A stretch of DNA of 64,000 nucleotides from Odontocerum albicorne. Lineage: Eukaryota > Arthropoda > Insecta > Trichoptera > Odontoceridae. The translations under genes and the position numbers were made by a program. Numbering within the stretch: position 1 is the stretch's first letter; each line of letters starts with the position of its first letter. The stretch lies in assembly GCA_949825065.1 (NCBI GenBank), contig OX463865.1, positions 20,321,115 through 20,385,114 of the forward strand, given 5' to 3'. A model generated the notes under the pieces. That model was not told the DNA's origin. It was given only the letters and a program-made list of their open reading frames with translations, and did not search any database. This document shows, piece by piece, positions 53,125 through 63,854 of the stretch.

Positions 53125-53790
53125 TGAGTAAGTGTTAATGCTTCAACAGCATAGACAAGTACGGGAAATATGTTCTTATTCTTCTTCCCAGTGTCATGTC
53201 AGGTCCCCCAGCGTTGACTATTACCTGAGAGTAGACATCTTTGTCCCCGGCAGCCCGAAAAAGATCCCCGACGTTCCTTATACCAGTTCAATCACGTATA
53301 TTGCGGAGCCAGGAGATTTGCCTCCTGCCAACACCTCTTCGGCCTTCTATCTTGCCTTGGATGATCAGGTGCAGTAGTTTGTACTTTGCTCCTCTAAGTA
53401 CATGACCCAAGTAGGACACCTTTCGGATTTTAATATTAGTCAGCAACTCTCTATCAACTTTGGCTCTTTGAAGAACCTTCGTGTTGCTGACCATATCCGT
53501 TCAGGGTATCCGTAGCATTTTCCGGTGCATCCACATTTCGAATGCTTCCAGTCGGGAAATAACACGTAATTCAATTTTTAAATCATTGTTGGAGAGGAGA
53601 TTCTGCATTTTGAAGAAGCAATTTCGTGGGTCTCCACTCTTAATTTGATCTCTAGAGACTGGCCCCATAGATCATTCAGCCAGCATCCCAGATATTGTTG
53701 GACCCGCTCAACAATTTCATCGTTTATATCAAGAATACCCTTGTCTATACTTTTTTTTAACAAAACTGCAATACAATACAATAGGGAACA
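53125..53790 (-). mobile_element. LINE (RTE-like) thumb to C-terminus
   Basis: From 53781 downward: KGILDINDEIVERVQQYLGC, WLNDLWGQSLEIKLRVET; then VSNTKVLQRAKVDRELLTNI, KVSYLGHVLRGAKYKLLHLI and KIEGRRGVGRRQISWLRNIR. The YLGHVLRG and GRRQxSWLRNIR pair marks the end of a common insect non-LTR element protein. Frame breaks near 53600 and 53490. Confidence 0.85.
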
Positions 53791-53806
53791 ATCATGGTGC
53801 TATGTA

Positions 53807-54010
53807 CAGTACCCGGCGGTAAGTAACGTAATACACATCATATCTGTCATTCATACACGTGTTCCGTCACGATTTATCAGTCTTTTTACCTAACAGCTCT
53901 TTGCGCTAACGATGCGCTAACAGTCCGGTATCTAGAAAGACTGAAAAAATCGCGACGGAACACGTGTATGAATGACAGAGACGATGTGTATTACTTACTG
54001 CCGGGTACTG
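53807..54010. mobile_element. Hairpin MITE, copy 4, TA flanks
   Basis: Ends cagtacccggcggtaagtaa and the reverse; inner arms gtcattcatacacgtgttcc and its reverse at 53955-53980. The centre has taacagtccggtatcta, also in copy 1. Confidence 0.92.
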
Positions 54011-54199
54011 TATGTATGTATTTACTTTTCCTTTATGGAGATTTTTACTAATTTACTAGCTTAAAACCGTTTTCAAACGATTTCGCAGTAAATTAACGGC
54101 GATGAACGTGAGACAAATGCTAAAAAGCTACGTGACCAATTCATAGAGCACAAAAGTGATTGGTCACGGAAGACCTTCCTGGACTATGGAAGTGGGTGA

Positions 54200-54330
54200 A
54201 CTCACCGCACCTCCGCGTCGAGGATACTCAATACTGTCATGTCATTCTGCATTGCGATGCAGTGCACGAGGTTGCATTTGGCATATAAGGATGGCTTTGA
54301 GGTGACCGTGTCATCGATTAATTCATTGTT
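54200..54330 (-). other. Possible lone coding exon, unrecognised
   Basis: The minus strand reads SKPSLYAKCNLVHCIAMQND then MTVLSILDAEV and a strong donor CG|GTGAGT at 54205. Only about 44 codons are open upstream, and the acceptor is weak. The donor phase does not fit RhoGEF exon 1 directly, so another exon would be needed between. Confidence 0.25.
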
Positions 54331-54769
54331 GATATTCAATCAAACAATAGATTATGGCAAGAACAACAGATATTAAAAATCTGCTGCCAAGTCTTCCAAA
54401 ATGAGTGTGCAAAATAAATGGGACTCCGAATTAATAACAGAGGAGAAATATTATAAAACATTGCAATCGAAAATACAATATAGAAAGTAAAGAGGTAGTC
54501 AACCTTGTGGTTGCGTGCCAAAACCCATATTGGTCAAAGGCTCGCGGGCCGCACGTGTATTTTTTCTAATTAATAGGAATATCGAAATTCAAATGCCTGA
54601 AAACGAGGTGACGTTCTCAAATTTGTCCTGATTTATATAGCGCTGTTTTGTATTTTTTTCGTGACCCTATCACTATCGTCCCAAGAGCACTGTGTCAAGT
54701 ATATCCTTGACTGTTACAAAGCGGAACTAATGGAAATTTAAAGTATACTCGTCTTAGTAGTCCGGAATC

Positions 54770-54842
54770 GCAATGAAAAAAAATCGAACCCGGGACCCTT
54801 GGTTTGTGAGTCAAAAAACTTAACCACTGAACCATGACACTC
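54770..54842 (-). mobile_element. tRNA-like SINE head fragment
   Basis: Reversed: gtgtcatggttcagtggtta (A box) and gggtcccgggttcgattttt (B box GGTTCGATT). Confidence 0.6.
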
Positions 54843-54999
54843 CACAAATTTTAAACAAAACACTACAAGAATATTAATCTCTAAACAATACTTGTAGAAC
54901 TGAACCAGTGTTCCCAAAACTTTTTCAGGCTACCGCCCCTTAGAAAATACATATTTCATCAGTAAAAGAGTAAATCATTCAATATTTTTTTGTCAATTT

Positions 55000-55290
55000 T
55001 ATGAAGTCTTTTCAGCTTCATTGACCATATTTTATAGTCTTTTCAGTTTCATTGACCATATAATGACCATATTTTATAGTTTTTTCAGCTTCATTGACCA
55101 TATAATGACCATATTTTATAGTATTTTCAGCTTCATTGACCATGTAATGACCATATTTTATAGTATTTTCAGCTTCACTGACCATATAATGACCATATTT
55201 TATAAAGTCTTTTCGCTTCATTGATCATATAATGACCATATTTTATAAAGTCTTTTCAGCTTCATTGACCATATAATGACCATATTTTCA
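55000..55290. repeat. 42-bp tandem repeat, about 6.5 copies
   Basis: Unit cattgaccatataatgacca, tattttatagttttttcagc, tt. Being a multiple of three it reads as repeated 14-residue peptides on both strands; not a gene. Confidence 0.92.
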
Positions 55291-55371
55291 ATTGATTTTT
55301 TATCTTTGTTCATATTTTTTAAAAGATTATCGTAGTGTTTTATTTAAAAATAATTATGTCTTATGATTTTT

Positions 55372-55600
55372 CAACGTGCTGAAGAAATTCGTCAAGTTGC
55401 ACCTGTCTGATTTCGTCTTTTGTTTTCAATGATTTGTCTTTTGTGTTTGTACTTTTTGTGCAGTGCGGGTTGTGCGCCTGTGGACGGCCCCGTATTGTGT
55501 TGGTAGCATCTGATTGTGTACGATTTGATACCTGTTTTTTTCTGATTGTCTTTGTTGTAATTGTTTAATTTTTTTTTTATATGTTCTGTCCGTAATGTGT
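55372..55600 (+). repeat. LINE-E-type repeat
   Basis: aagttgcacctgtctgattt, cgtcttttgttttcaatgat, gcagtgcgggttgtgcgcct, ccccgtattgtgttggtagc. Confidence 0.75.
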
Positions 55601-55869
55601 TGAGCACTCACTACTGGCTCTTTTATTTTAGTTATAAGGTACATTGTACCGTTTATTTATTTATAAATAAACGGCACTATATAAATTGTTCTTTTATTAT
55701 TATGGTCTTCTACATATATCTTATAACTAAAGAGAAGTTAGGGTGTCGGAAACGTATCTGAAGAAAGTAGACGCCTTGGATTGGCAACATCAGGGAGTAG
55801 ACTAAAAGACAGAGTGTTGGGAAACTCTTTCGAGAAGAGTAGGAAGTATCAGTGTCCCATCATCACTGA

Positions 55870-55912
55870 TGACCTCCGTAGTCTAGTTGGTAAGATCCAT
55901 GTCTTATATTAA
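55870..55912 (+). mobile_element. tRNA-derived SINE head fragment
   Basis: gacctccgtagtctagttgg, taagatccatgtctta; A box only. Confidence 0.55.
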
Positions 55913-55944
55913 CTTTTTAATATTTTTATTTGTCGATATTAAAG

Positions 55945-56425
55945 GCCGCAGCTATTTACGGATATTTAAAGAACACTATCTGGAAAAACAAGTATATGAA
56001 CATCCAAAGCAAGGTGAGGATATACAAGACCTGCGTCCGCCGCATAATGTCATACAGCATAGAGTCCAGAGCCGACACTGTCAGAACCAAAAATCTCCTT
56101 CGAACCAGCGAAATGAAGGTACTCAGGAGTATCGCTGGCAAAACCCTTCGTGATAAGAGTACGAAACACAGAAATCCGAAGGATGTGCGAAGTTGAAGAT
56201 ATTGTCAGATGGTGACGACAGAGAAGAAGGTTCTGGAACGAACATATATCCAGAATGGCGGAACCGAGAGCCGTAAGAATGGCCAGGGACAGTATCCCCC
56301 AAGCGAGCAGACCTCCAGGACGACCTCCCAAAAGATGGAAAGACAGCTGGCAGTCGACGTCACAAGAGGGAAACGATGATGCAGGACCATAACAGGCCAA
56401 CATGCATTAAAGAAGAGGAAGAAGA
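55945..56425 (+). mobile_element. RTE-like LINE C-terminal coding region
   Basis: Across frames: AAAIYGYLKNTIWKNKYMNI, KVRIYKTCVRRIMSYSIESR, KNLLRTSEMKVLRSIAGKTL RDK (split here), then after a break RRFWNEHISRMAEPRAVRMA and ASRPPGRPPKRWKDSWQS. KVRxYKTCVRPxxxYxxE...MKVLRxIxGKTLRD is the RTE/BovB-type thumb and tail. Confidence 0.85.
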
Positions 56426-56439
56426 AAAAGAAGATATTA

Positions 56440-56530
56440 ATGGGTTCGAGTCGCGAGTTGGAACGCATTGAAGAAAGTCTAGTCTCTAAAAATGGCCCAA
56501 TGTAAATTATATTTTTATTATTATTGTTAC
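56440..56530 (+). mobile_element. LINE-F type 3' tail
   Basis: gggttcgagtcgcgagttgg, agaaagtctagtctctaaaa and a TTA-rich end, as at 23260 and 47390. Confidence 0.65.
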
Positions 56531-56589
56531 TGCATTAGGTACGCTCTACGAAGATGTCTAAAAATTTTGAGAATCATTACCAGATTGGG

Positions 56590-56695
56590 TTCTCTTTTTT
56601 GGGTACCATCGGGAACTGAACAAGATACCACCCAGGTTAAAGAGACAAGCGTCTTACTAACTAAGATAAGGGTAATCGAGTCAAAAGGGGATGTT
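56590..56695 (-). mobile_element. tRNA-like SINE head fragment
   Basis: Reversed: tatcttagttagtaagacgc (A box) and a degraded B box before gttcccgatggtacccaaaa. Confidence 0.55.
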
Positions 56696-56699
56696 TCGG

Positions 56700-57040
56700 T
56701 GTAATACCAGACGCTAAAACGGCTGACAAAGACGAAGATTGAAATATAAAAGAAAAGTGCCACCATGAGGGATTGGCCGCTAGCCGTGCCGTGCCACTGG
56801 CATGTCGTGATCTATGGTATTCGATAGCGCCGTGGTTGTGAACCGTTTGATCACTAGGAAGCGCCTCGCATTCCTAATATTGGGATTATCAGGGATGCCT
56901 CAATCTGACTATCCGAACCGAGCTACATTATACTGCTATGTATTACACTTTCGCAGTACCTCGTCAGTACAATGTCAACAACAGTTGAGGTAAAATACTG
57001 CAAGGAGGTGAATAAATAGTATGTGGCGTGGAATAATCCG
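56700..57040. other. Unannotated spacer
   Basis: Moderate GC (ggccgctagccgtgccgtgc). No frame or repeat family recognised. Confidence 0.35.
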
Positions 57041-57580
57041 TCTCAAAGTGTTAGAGATGTGGGTGGCGTGCGCAGTTTTAGAAAGCACTCGAAGATAACC
57101 CTTTTTGGGAGATGTTATTAAAATGTATGATTGTGTATGAACACTACACATATATACATTCACAATCCATTTAAAACTGATTGTGTTGCTATCACATATC
57201 GGAGGATCTATTTATTTAACATTTCGTCGTAAAAACCAACTAGTGGGCTTATTTATTTTGCCAGGCGGCAATCTTTTCCAACCAACCAGATAAACGTGAA
57301 TAAAGTAAGTTACTTGGTTGCAAAATATATTCAAACGATCATTCATGTTTATGAAATTTATGTACAGTATACTCGTGCTTTGAGGTCGATTTCATCTTCG
57401 TCTAAAAAATTGACTCTTCAAAATCGATCCAATAGGACAGGGTATTGTGATATAAGTTTTGCTAATGATGGTACTGTGGCATGGAATTGCCTACAGAGAT
57501 ATGGGTGGCATGTGCAGCATTAGGAAGCATTTGAAGATAACGACTTGTCAAAAAGAAGGAAGAACTTGTCAAAATGTATG
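57041..57580. mobile_element. LINE fragments: LINE-F (+), LINE-B 3' end (-) inserted, LINE-F (+)
   Basis: 57041-57140 (gtgttagagatgtgggtggc, gataaccctttttgggagat) and 57370-57580 (gaggtcgatttcatcttcgt) are LINE-F. Between them, 57208-57345 is the reversed LINE-B tail (ccaggcggcaatcttttcca). Confidence 0.7.
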
Positions 57581-57599
57581 ACCTATTTACCAAAACGCC

Positions 57600-57680
57600 A
57601 TTAAATTTATCCCAATTTTCAAAACGCGCCCACGCTGTCCAGACATGTTGACCCGATGTCGTTTGAAAGCTTGTAGCGTT
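57600..57680 (-). repeat. Inverted copy of the repeat at 2225-2305
   Basis: gcccacgctgtccagacatg followed by ttgacccgatgtcg. Confidence 0.6.
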
Positions 57681-57839
57681 GTCAATATTAATCACCAGAT
57701 GATACCACTGCACACAATAGTGCATGTGTAGTATTTGAATGTGTTGCCATATTTGAAATTACGTTAGAGATTCTGGATTTAAAAAAAATGCCTAAATTAG
57801 TGTAACACCTGTGTCACAATGCTGATAAGGGTTAAAAAA

Positions 57840-57904
57840 GCTCCTCAATTTCCTCTGACATTTTACATTTCCTTCTTTCAATATATCATACATTTGATCC
57901 AACT
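57840..57904 (-). mobile_element. LINE-A fragment, left of the solo LTR
   Basis: cttctttcaatatatcatac, atttgatccaac; continues at 58379 as caaccatactttccttgatc. Confidence 0.7.
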
Positions 57905-58378
57905 TTAGCGGGATGCTTAATTTGATACGTCGTGATGATTTTAATTTGTTTTGTATTTAAAATAAAATACGTCGATTCAGGAATGCGGACGAAAGTTAGA
58001 GTGAATAGTCGATAAATAATACACAGAAATGAATGGTCAAGCGAATAATAACAAGTGCCTTTATTCATCGATAAGTAGGTATATATAGAATTTCAGAACG
58101 ACACGCGTGACTGCGTCCGCGGTATATCTCGATCTCACTCCTGCGCGTGCTGAGGTGGTCGCAAGCGCTGCGGATAATACAGTGGGTAGGATATTTATTG
58201 TCGAAACGGCGAGACGGCGTGATATGTTCTCTTTCTACCTTGGAATGCGATGTAAATATTATTTGCGTGTAAACAGTGTTGACGTTCTGGTATGTGACAA
58301 TTGTACATATCCAGAGGTTGATTCATCGGTCGTTGACCCTGCATGTTGACAATATTTTAGGGACGTGGGTACCCTACA
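57905..58378 (-). mobile_element. Solo LTR, family 1, in LINE-A, 4-bp duplication caac
   Basis: Reversed it starts tgtagggtacccacgtccct and ends cccgctaaa, like 38607-39101. Flanks caac at 57901-57904 (…gatccaac) and 58379-58382. TATA-like tatatatacctacttatcga and an early aataaagg are shared. The 58107-58349 plus-strand ORF is a by-product. Confidence 0.85.
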
Positions 58379-58465
58379 CAACCATACTTTCCTTGATCTT
58401 CCTTTACCACGCCTTCCACTCACATTAGCAATGTATATTTGATCTTTAAACGGCACTATATAAAT
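58379..58465 (-). mobile_element. LINE-A fragment, right of the solo LTR
   Basis: caaccatactttccttgatc, cacgccttccactcacatta; coding SGRRGKGRSRKVWL when reversed. Confidence 0.72.
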
Positions 58466-58879
58466 GTTTTCTTTTACTACTATTCTAAAAAAATATTTTT
58501 TAATTGATTGGACAACCCTGGTTTATTCAGATATGGATTCCGCTTGATCTTAGACCTAAGAAACCAGCCGGGTTTCGAAACATACTCAAAAATAAATAGC
58601 ACACAATGCTGAGGCATCCCAACATATCAAGTGTTTGGAGAACAGACCACACCATGGCATGAAACAGACACATTCACAAGCATCTTCAAAATGTTGGTCC
58701 ATTTCCATAGATTGGATCGCAAGCCGCGAGATCTGGTCTGTGTCATTTGTTTAAGATGAAATATTTTCATACGTATAGCTTCGGTAATATTCAAGAGCGT
58801 GGTCGGAAAACAATATTGTCTTCGATTTCATTAATCGAACTACTGGAGTAGTCACGGTACACGCGGTTCGTCATCGTAC
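58466..58879. other. Unannotated spacer with one repeat fragment
   Basis: 58770-58850 resembles 28260-28350 (caatattgtcttcgatttca). No coding region. Confidence 0.35.
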
Positions 58880-59690
58880 CTATATAAGACTCGCTCCACC
58901 CTCGGCATGCTTTAAGAAGCGACTGAAAAAACTCTTAATTTCTAGTCAGTAAAATATCGTGTTTCATTCCTGATTTTTCTTTTCCTTTCCTCTCCACCAT
59001 CCCTTCATTTCCTTTTGATTGATGATATCTCACTTTATATGAAAAATAATGTTCGGTTGATTGTCCGTCTTTGTGGGATTCGTGGGCATATGCTCACGTA
59101 TGTGTTTATGGATTTCGTGGGGATGGATAGTCATTTGAATGATTTATGCGACCACGTAACTTTCTTGTAAATTTTCAGCGTCTTTCCAACCATGGATTAG
59201 CGCTACGCTCAAACAGAGATTGTCTATTGGCCTTTCCGGTTCACCGTTCCTCTTTTTTTACGTCATCCTTTACTGTCCATGAAGTGAGACTCTGGAATCA
59301 GTTACAAACCAATATAAGACTCGCTCCGTCCTTGGCATGCTATAAGCGACTGAAAAAACTCTTAATTTCTAGTCAGTAAAATAACATGTTTCATTTCTGA
59401 TTTTTCTTTTTCTTTCCTCTCAACCATCCCTTCCTTTCCTTTTGATTGATGATATCTCACTTTATATGAAAAAGAATGTTCGGGTGATTGTCCGTCTTTG
59501 TGGGGTCCGTGGGCATGTGCTCACGTATGTGTTTATGGATTTCGTGGGGATGGATATTCATTTGAATGATTTATGCGACCACGTAGCTTGCTTCATTTAC
59601 TTTTGTCTGGTTGGTTGGAAGAGATTGGCGCCTGGTAATAAGCCCGCCAGATTGTATTTGCAATAAAATTGTTAAATAAATACCCCGCAC
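58880..59690 (+). mobile_element. Two LINE-B 3' ends in tandem
   Basis: The first, 58880-59160, runs from tataagactcgctccaccct to the 3' UTR and stops at gcgaccacgtaac. The second follows with coding sequence [60 protein letters not shown] and ends with the tail ttggttggaagagattggcg and (TAAA)n. The RLWNxLxxxIRxxxSxxxxK ending is standard for jockey-like elements. Confidence 0.85.
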
Positions 59691-59769
59691 GTGAAGCGGC
59701 AACAACCGTAGAACACGTCTAGCGCGTGTGAGTTTTGTTACTAAAAGAACACTTTTACCTTTTACTTAT

Positions 59770-59852
59770 ATATTTTATCGGGAATCGAACCCGAAACCCC
59801 TATACCGAAATCAAGCGTCTTACCAACTAAGCCACGGAGGTCGACATAATTT
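59770..59852 (-). mobile_element. tRNA-derived SINE head, reverse orientation
   Basis: Reversed: cgacctccgtggcttagttg, gtaagacgcttga (A box), ggtttcgggttcgattcccg (B box GGTTCGATTCC). The best-kept promoter boxes in the window, but acceptor ends do not pair, so not a tRNA gene. Confidence 0.72.
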
Positions 59853-59924
59853 TTGCTTTATAAGTAAGAATGGCGTGTTATATTATTTTTAGAAAAAAAA
59901 AATAATGGAAAATAAAATACTGTT

Positions 59925-60590
59925 ATTGTACATGCATACACCATCACGCCATTTCCCTGTCGGGGTAAGTACAGAGGACGAAGTGTCAGACTTTCCTATC
60001 TCGACATACACCCTTCGCCTCTTCCACATCCATACCCTTTCTCATACAACTCCTACAAGTTTCCTGTCTTCCACGTTTTATTCTTTCAAAACATAATTCA
60101 CTTGATTCAACCACACTTTCCTTGGTTTTCCTCTCACACGCCTTCCACTCACATTTGCGCTTTATACTCGTACATTTGTTTTGTTAATCTTTCTTCATTC
60201 ATTCGTTCCACTTACCCAAACCATTTCAGCGTGCTCTTCTTCATCTTACTCGACACATCAGCCATAAGTTCACATTCATCCCTAATCACTTCATTCCGTA
60301 TTCTGTCAACCATTGTGTCTTCTTCTCAATGCACGCATTTCTACAACATTTAATTCGACTTCTATCAGTCATTATCCACTTCCACGTTTCACTCCTATAC
60401 ATCAAAGTTGGCACCGAAATACTATTCTCTTAGTAGACTTTGATACTGTCCGGTCCAAGCATAAATATTTAAGGGTTCCATTGACTTTGTGTCCAATCGC
60501 TACACACCGTTCGATATCCCTCGTAACTCTACTTTCGTCTAAGAAAATACTTCCCAAATAGCAGAATTCCTCAACTTGCTCCAATCTTTC
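59925..60590 (-). mobile_element. LINE-A, thumb to 3' region
   Basis: Reversed: [51 protein letters not shown], then after breaks the RWFGHVER tail and 3' UTR. This is the fullest copy of the region that is scattered elsewhere. Confidence 0.85.
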
Positions 60591-61300
60591 ATTATTCTTC
60601 CATATATCACATTATTCTTCCATATATCACATTATTCTTCCATATATCACATTATTCTTCAATATATCACATTATTCTTCCATATATCACATTATTCTTC
60701 CATATATCATATTATTCTTCCATATATCACATTATTCTTCCATATATCATATTATTCTTCCATATATCACATTATTCTTCCACATATCACATTATTCTTC
60801 CATATATCACATTATTCTTCCATATATCACATTATTCTTCAATATATCACATTATTCTTCCATATATCACATTATTCTTCCATATATCATATTATTCTTC
60901 CATATATCACATTATTCTTCCATATATCACATTATTCTTCCATATATCACATTATTCTTCCATATATCACATTATTCTTCCATATATCACATTATTCTTC
61001 AATATATCACATTATTCTTCCATATATCACATTATTCTTCCATATATCATATTATTCTTCCATATATCACATTATTCTTCCATATATCACATTATTCTTC
61101 CATATATCACATTATTCTTCCATATATCACATTATTCTTCCATATATCACATTATTCTTCCATATATCACATTATTCTTCCATATATCACATTATTCTTC
61201 CATATATCACATTATTCTTCCATATATCACATTATTCTTCCATATATCACATTATTCTTCCATATATCACATTATTCTTCCATATATCACATTTACTTTG
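60587..61300. repeat. 20-bp minisatellite, about 35 copies
   Basis: Unit attattcttccatatatcac, with rare aatatatcac, catatatcat and cacatatcac variants. It sits at the LINE-A point tttcattattcttccatata / catttactttgcctttcaca. The 289-codon frame (HYSSIYHIIL repeats) is a by-product. Confidence 0.96.
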
Positions 61301-61690
61301 CCTTTCACACTTAACTTTTACAATAACTTTGGCTTTTGAACAATTCTTTATCTTCGCATCTCTCATACAACAGTTTACTTATAAAACTATGCAGTTCATA
61401 TTCTCTTTCCGCCTACGTTCCGTTCCTCCCATACTATTATCTTAGCAGATCCTGAGACTTTCCAGTTCGATTATATATTATATAGTTTAATGCCCCATTG
61501 ATTTTGTATCCTATCACTACACGCCGCTCGATATCCCTCGTAAATGTTCCTTCATCTGAGAAAATACTACCCAAATAGCAGAATTCCTCAACTGACTCCA
61601 ATCTTTTATTATTCTCTCATATCTCACATTTACTTTTCTTTACCCACATTTCTATCACCATAACTATAAATTTACTTTTCCTTTCACAGT
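61301..61690 (-). mobile_element. LINE-A fragments right of the 20-bp array
   Basis: tcctatcactacacgccgct, cgatatccctcgtaaatgtt, actacccaaatagcagaatt repeat the sequence just left of the array, so the array lies between two LINE-A copies or a duplicated segment. Confidence 0.72.
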
Positions 61691-61716
61691 TTTCTATAGG
61701 TATACATACTCGTATA

Positions 61717-62266
61717 CAAGGGTCTTTCAATTCAATTTTTTTTAATTCTTGATTAAAACACATAATTTGTTTTGATTTCAAAAAAACTTTTATTTGGTCA
61801 TTGAAGTACTTGTATAATGTATGACATTTAAACACAAAAAACAATATTCGCCAAATGTCCACCTCTTGCAGCTCTGCGGATGTCCACTCTTTTGTCAAAA
61901 ATTTCGATGACATTTTGGCATAATTGCGGTTCTAACTCACCAATAACGCGAATAATTTCGTCCTTCAGCTCAAAAATTGATCAGGGGTCATTCTTAAAGA
62001 CCTGGCTTTTCACGTAACCCCAGAGAAAATAGTCCGACGGTGTCAGATCACATGATCTTGGTGGCCAATTAACAACACCGTTTACGGAGATTACAATACA
62101 TAAAATAATACAACAATTTGAACGCGTTGTTGTATTGTATACGACTCCATTTTTATAAATGTCATACATTACACTTCTCAAATGTCCCAAAACCCAGGCA
62201 TGTTCGCGACGCCATCTGTGTTTTATTCAAGAATTTCAAAAACCGCTCATTTTGAAAGACCCTTTA
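61717..62266 (-). mobile_element. Tc1/mariner-superfamily element, internally deleted
   Basis: Ends aagggtctttcaattc and, reversed, aaagggtctttcaaaatgag; TA at both sides. It codes (minus) VVNWPPRSCDLTPSDYFLWG, YVKSQVFKNDP, then IIRVIGELEPQLCQNVIEIF after a break. Same family as 51700-52262. The N-terminal two thirds are gone. Confidence 0.85.
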
Positions 62267-62269
62267 TAT

Positions 62270-62784
62270 GGTCTGATATGAATAGAGGACGAAGAAAGGG
62301 TAAACAGAGGAAAGAGTGGAAGATGGAGAAATTTTAACTGATGTACGAGACTCGATCTTACCATCTCATAATGCCAGGAGCACAGACATAATCAAGGGTG
62401 ACGACGTTCACACGGAACCAGAGTCAAGGAATCAATACGCGGTCTTACTCCGCGCCGCTAGGCAGAGTGGAATCTCCATTTATGGGAGGACTCGCCTATA
62501 ACGGGACTGCCGGGTGGTCGACCTCCCCTCCTGGACCTGCAGCTTGAGGTGCAGATCTTCAGACACAACTTAACAGTGAACACTAGCGTGTAAGAGTGAT
62601 GAGTTCATATTATAATCTACTTTCTCTAATCGCTAATAGATTTTGGTTTGTGTCACAGTTTTTCCTTTGGTGTAGTAAAAAAAACATTAAGCACTTAAAA
62701 AATTACTTATTTTGCTCCATCTTCAATATGATGGCAATAAAACAGCTCAAGCATATTTGATCGGAGAAAGCAAGATATCTGTCG
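62270..62784 (+). other. Unidentified stretch with one open frame
   Basis: Frame 62316-62501 reads MEDGEILTDVRDSILPSHNA, then EPESRNQYAVLLRAARQSGI. The SRNQYAVL part is reminiscent of retroelement ORF1 text (NRFxVL), but I cannot assign it. Confidence 0.3.
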
Positions 62785-63720
62785 GAGAAAGCAGAGAGGA
62801 GACAGCGCTAGACTTTCCTGTCTACAAACATCTTTAGTCTTTCCATATCCTTCTCAAACAACTCCGTCGATTTCTCTAATTTTCCTTCCTTCAAAATATT
62901 CACTTGATACAATCATACAGTCTTCATCTCACACGTCTTCCACTCACATTTACACTAAATATTGCCTTTTTAAGTCTTTTCGTTTTACATGTCCAAACCA
63001 TTTCAGAGTGCTCTTTTTACCTTACACATACGTCCTTAATCACTTAATTCCGTTTTCTATCATACATTGTCATCCCATGTATTCTTCTCAGTGCTCGCAT
63101 TTCTACAGTATATATTCGGCTCTTTTCAGTATTTTTCCACGTTAACGTTTCACTCTCATACATTCAAGTTGGTACTTAAATACTTCTTAGACTATATCAT
63201 CTTAGCAGATTTTACAGTCCAGTTCGAGTATATATGTTTAAGGACCTCATTTACTTTGTTTCCTATCGCTACACGCCGTTCGATATCCCTCGTAACTCCT
63301 ATTTCGTTTGAGAAAATACTAGTCAAATAGCAGAATTCTTCGACTTGCTCTATTCTTTCATCTCTCACTCATACATCGCATTAACATTTCCTTTCACACT
63401 TTTCTTTCACCATGACTTTAGATGTCGCTACAAATCTTTACGTCTCTCATACAATTTACTTATCAGACTGTATAATGCATCCTTTCTCCGCTAAACACTA
63501 CCATGCCATCAGCATACAGCAATTGACACGCATTCCCATTCTATATTTTATATCATCCATCAATCTTTGTAGTTCATTCACATATAGATCTATGTAAATA
63601 TTCAAGAACCAGGGTGACATTAAACATCCTTGCTTTGCCCCTTTTGAAATATTAAACATCTCAATGAAGGAATCGTGCACTCTAGTCAAGGCGCACGCTC
63701 TACTTTCAGCACAAAGTACA
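62785..63720 (-). mobile_element. LINE-A with reverse-transcriptase catalytic region
   Basis: From 63689 downward: FNISKGAKQGCLMSPWFLNI then YIDLYVNELQ (RT block QGCxxSPxLFNxYID). Near 63525 the next frame gives LLYADGM, where YADD has become YADG. The thumb EFCYL...RDIERRVAIGNKV follows at 63340-63260. Frame breaks throughout; dead. Confidence 0.85.
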
Positions 63721-63854
63721 CAATATCACTATTTATTTAGATTCAACACCATGTGCGTTCAATATTTTCGATAGCTTGCCTCTTGTCATATACTTCTTCA
63801 AATAAGTTCTTGTCATATTGCCTCTTGTCATATACTTCTTCATATTGCCATATA

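Noticed and set aside
55018..55224. Repeated 14-residue ORFs on both strands
   Set aside because: Translation of the 42-bp tandem repeat.
58107..58349. 80-codon plus-strand ORF in a GC-richer stretch
   Set aside because: It lies wholly inside the solo LTR, whose other copy at 38607 does not keep the frame.
59770..59852. tRNA gene
   Set aside because: A and B boxes are visible but the cloverleaf ends do not pair, and the sequence recurs as SINE heads throughout the window.
60576..61445. 289-codon ORF of HYSSIYHIIL repeats
   Set aside because: Translation of the 20-bp array; three units give 20 residues and no stop.
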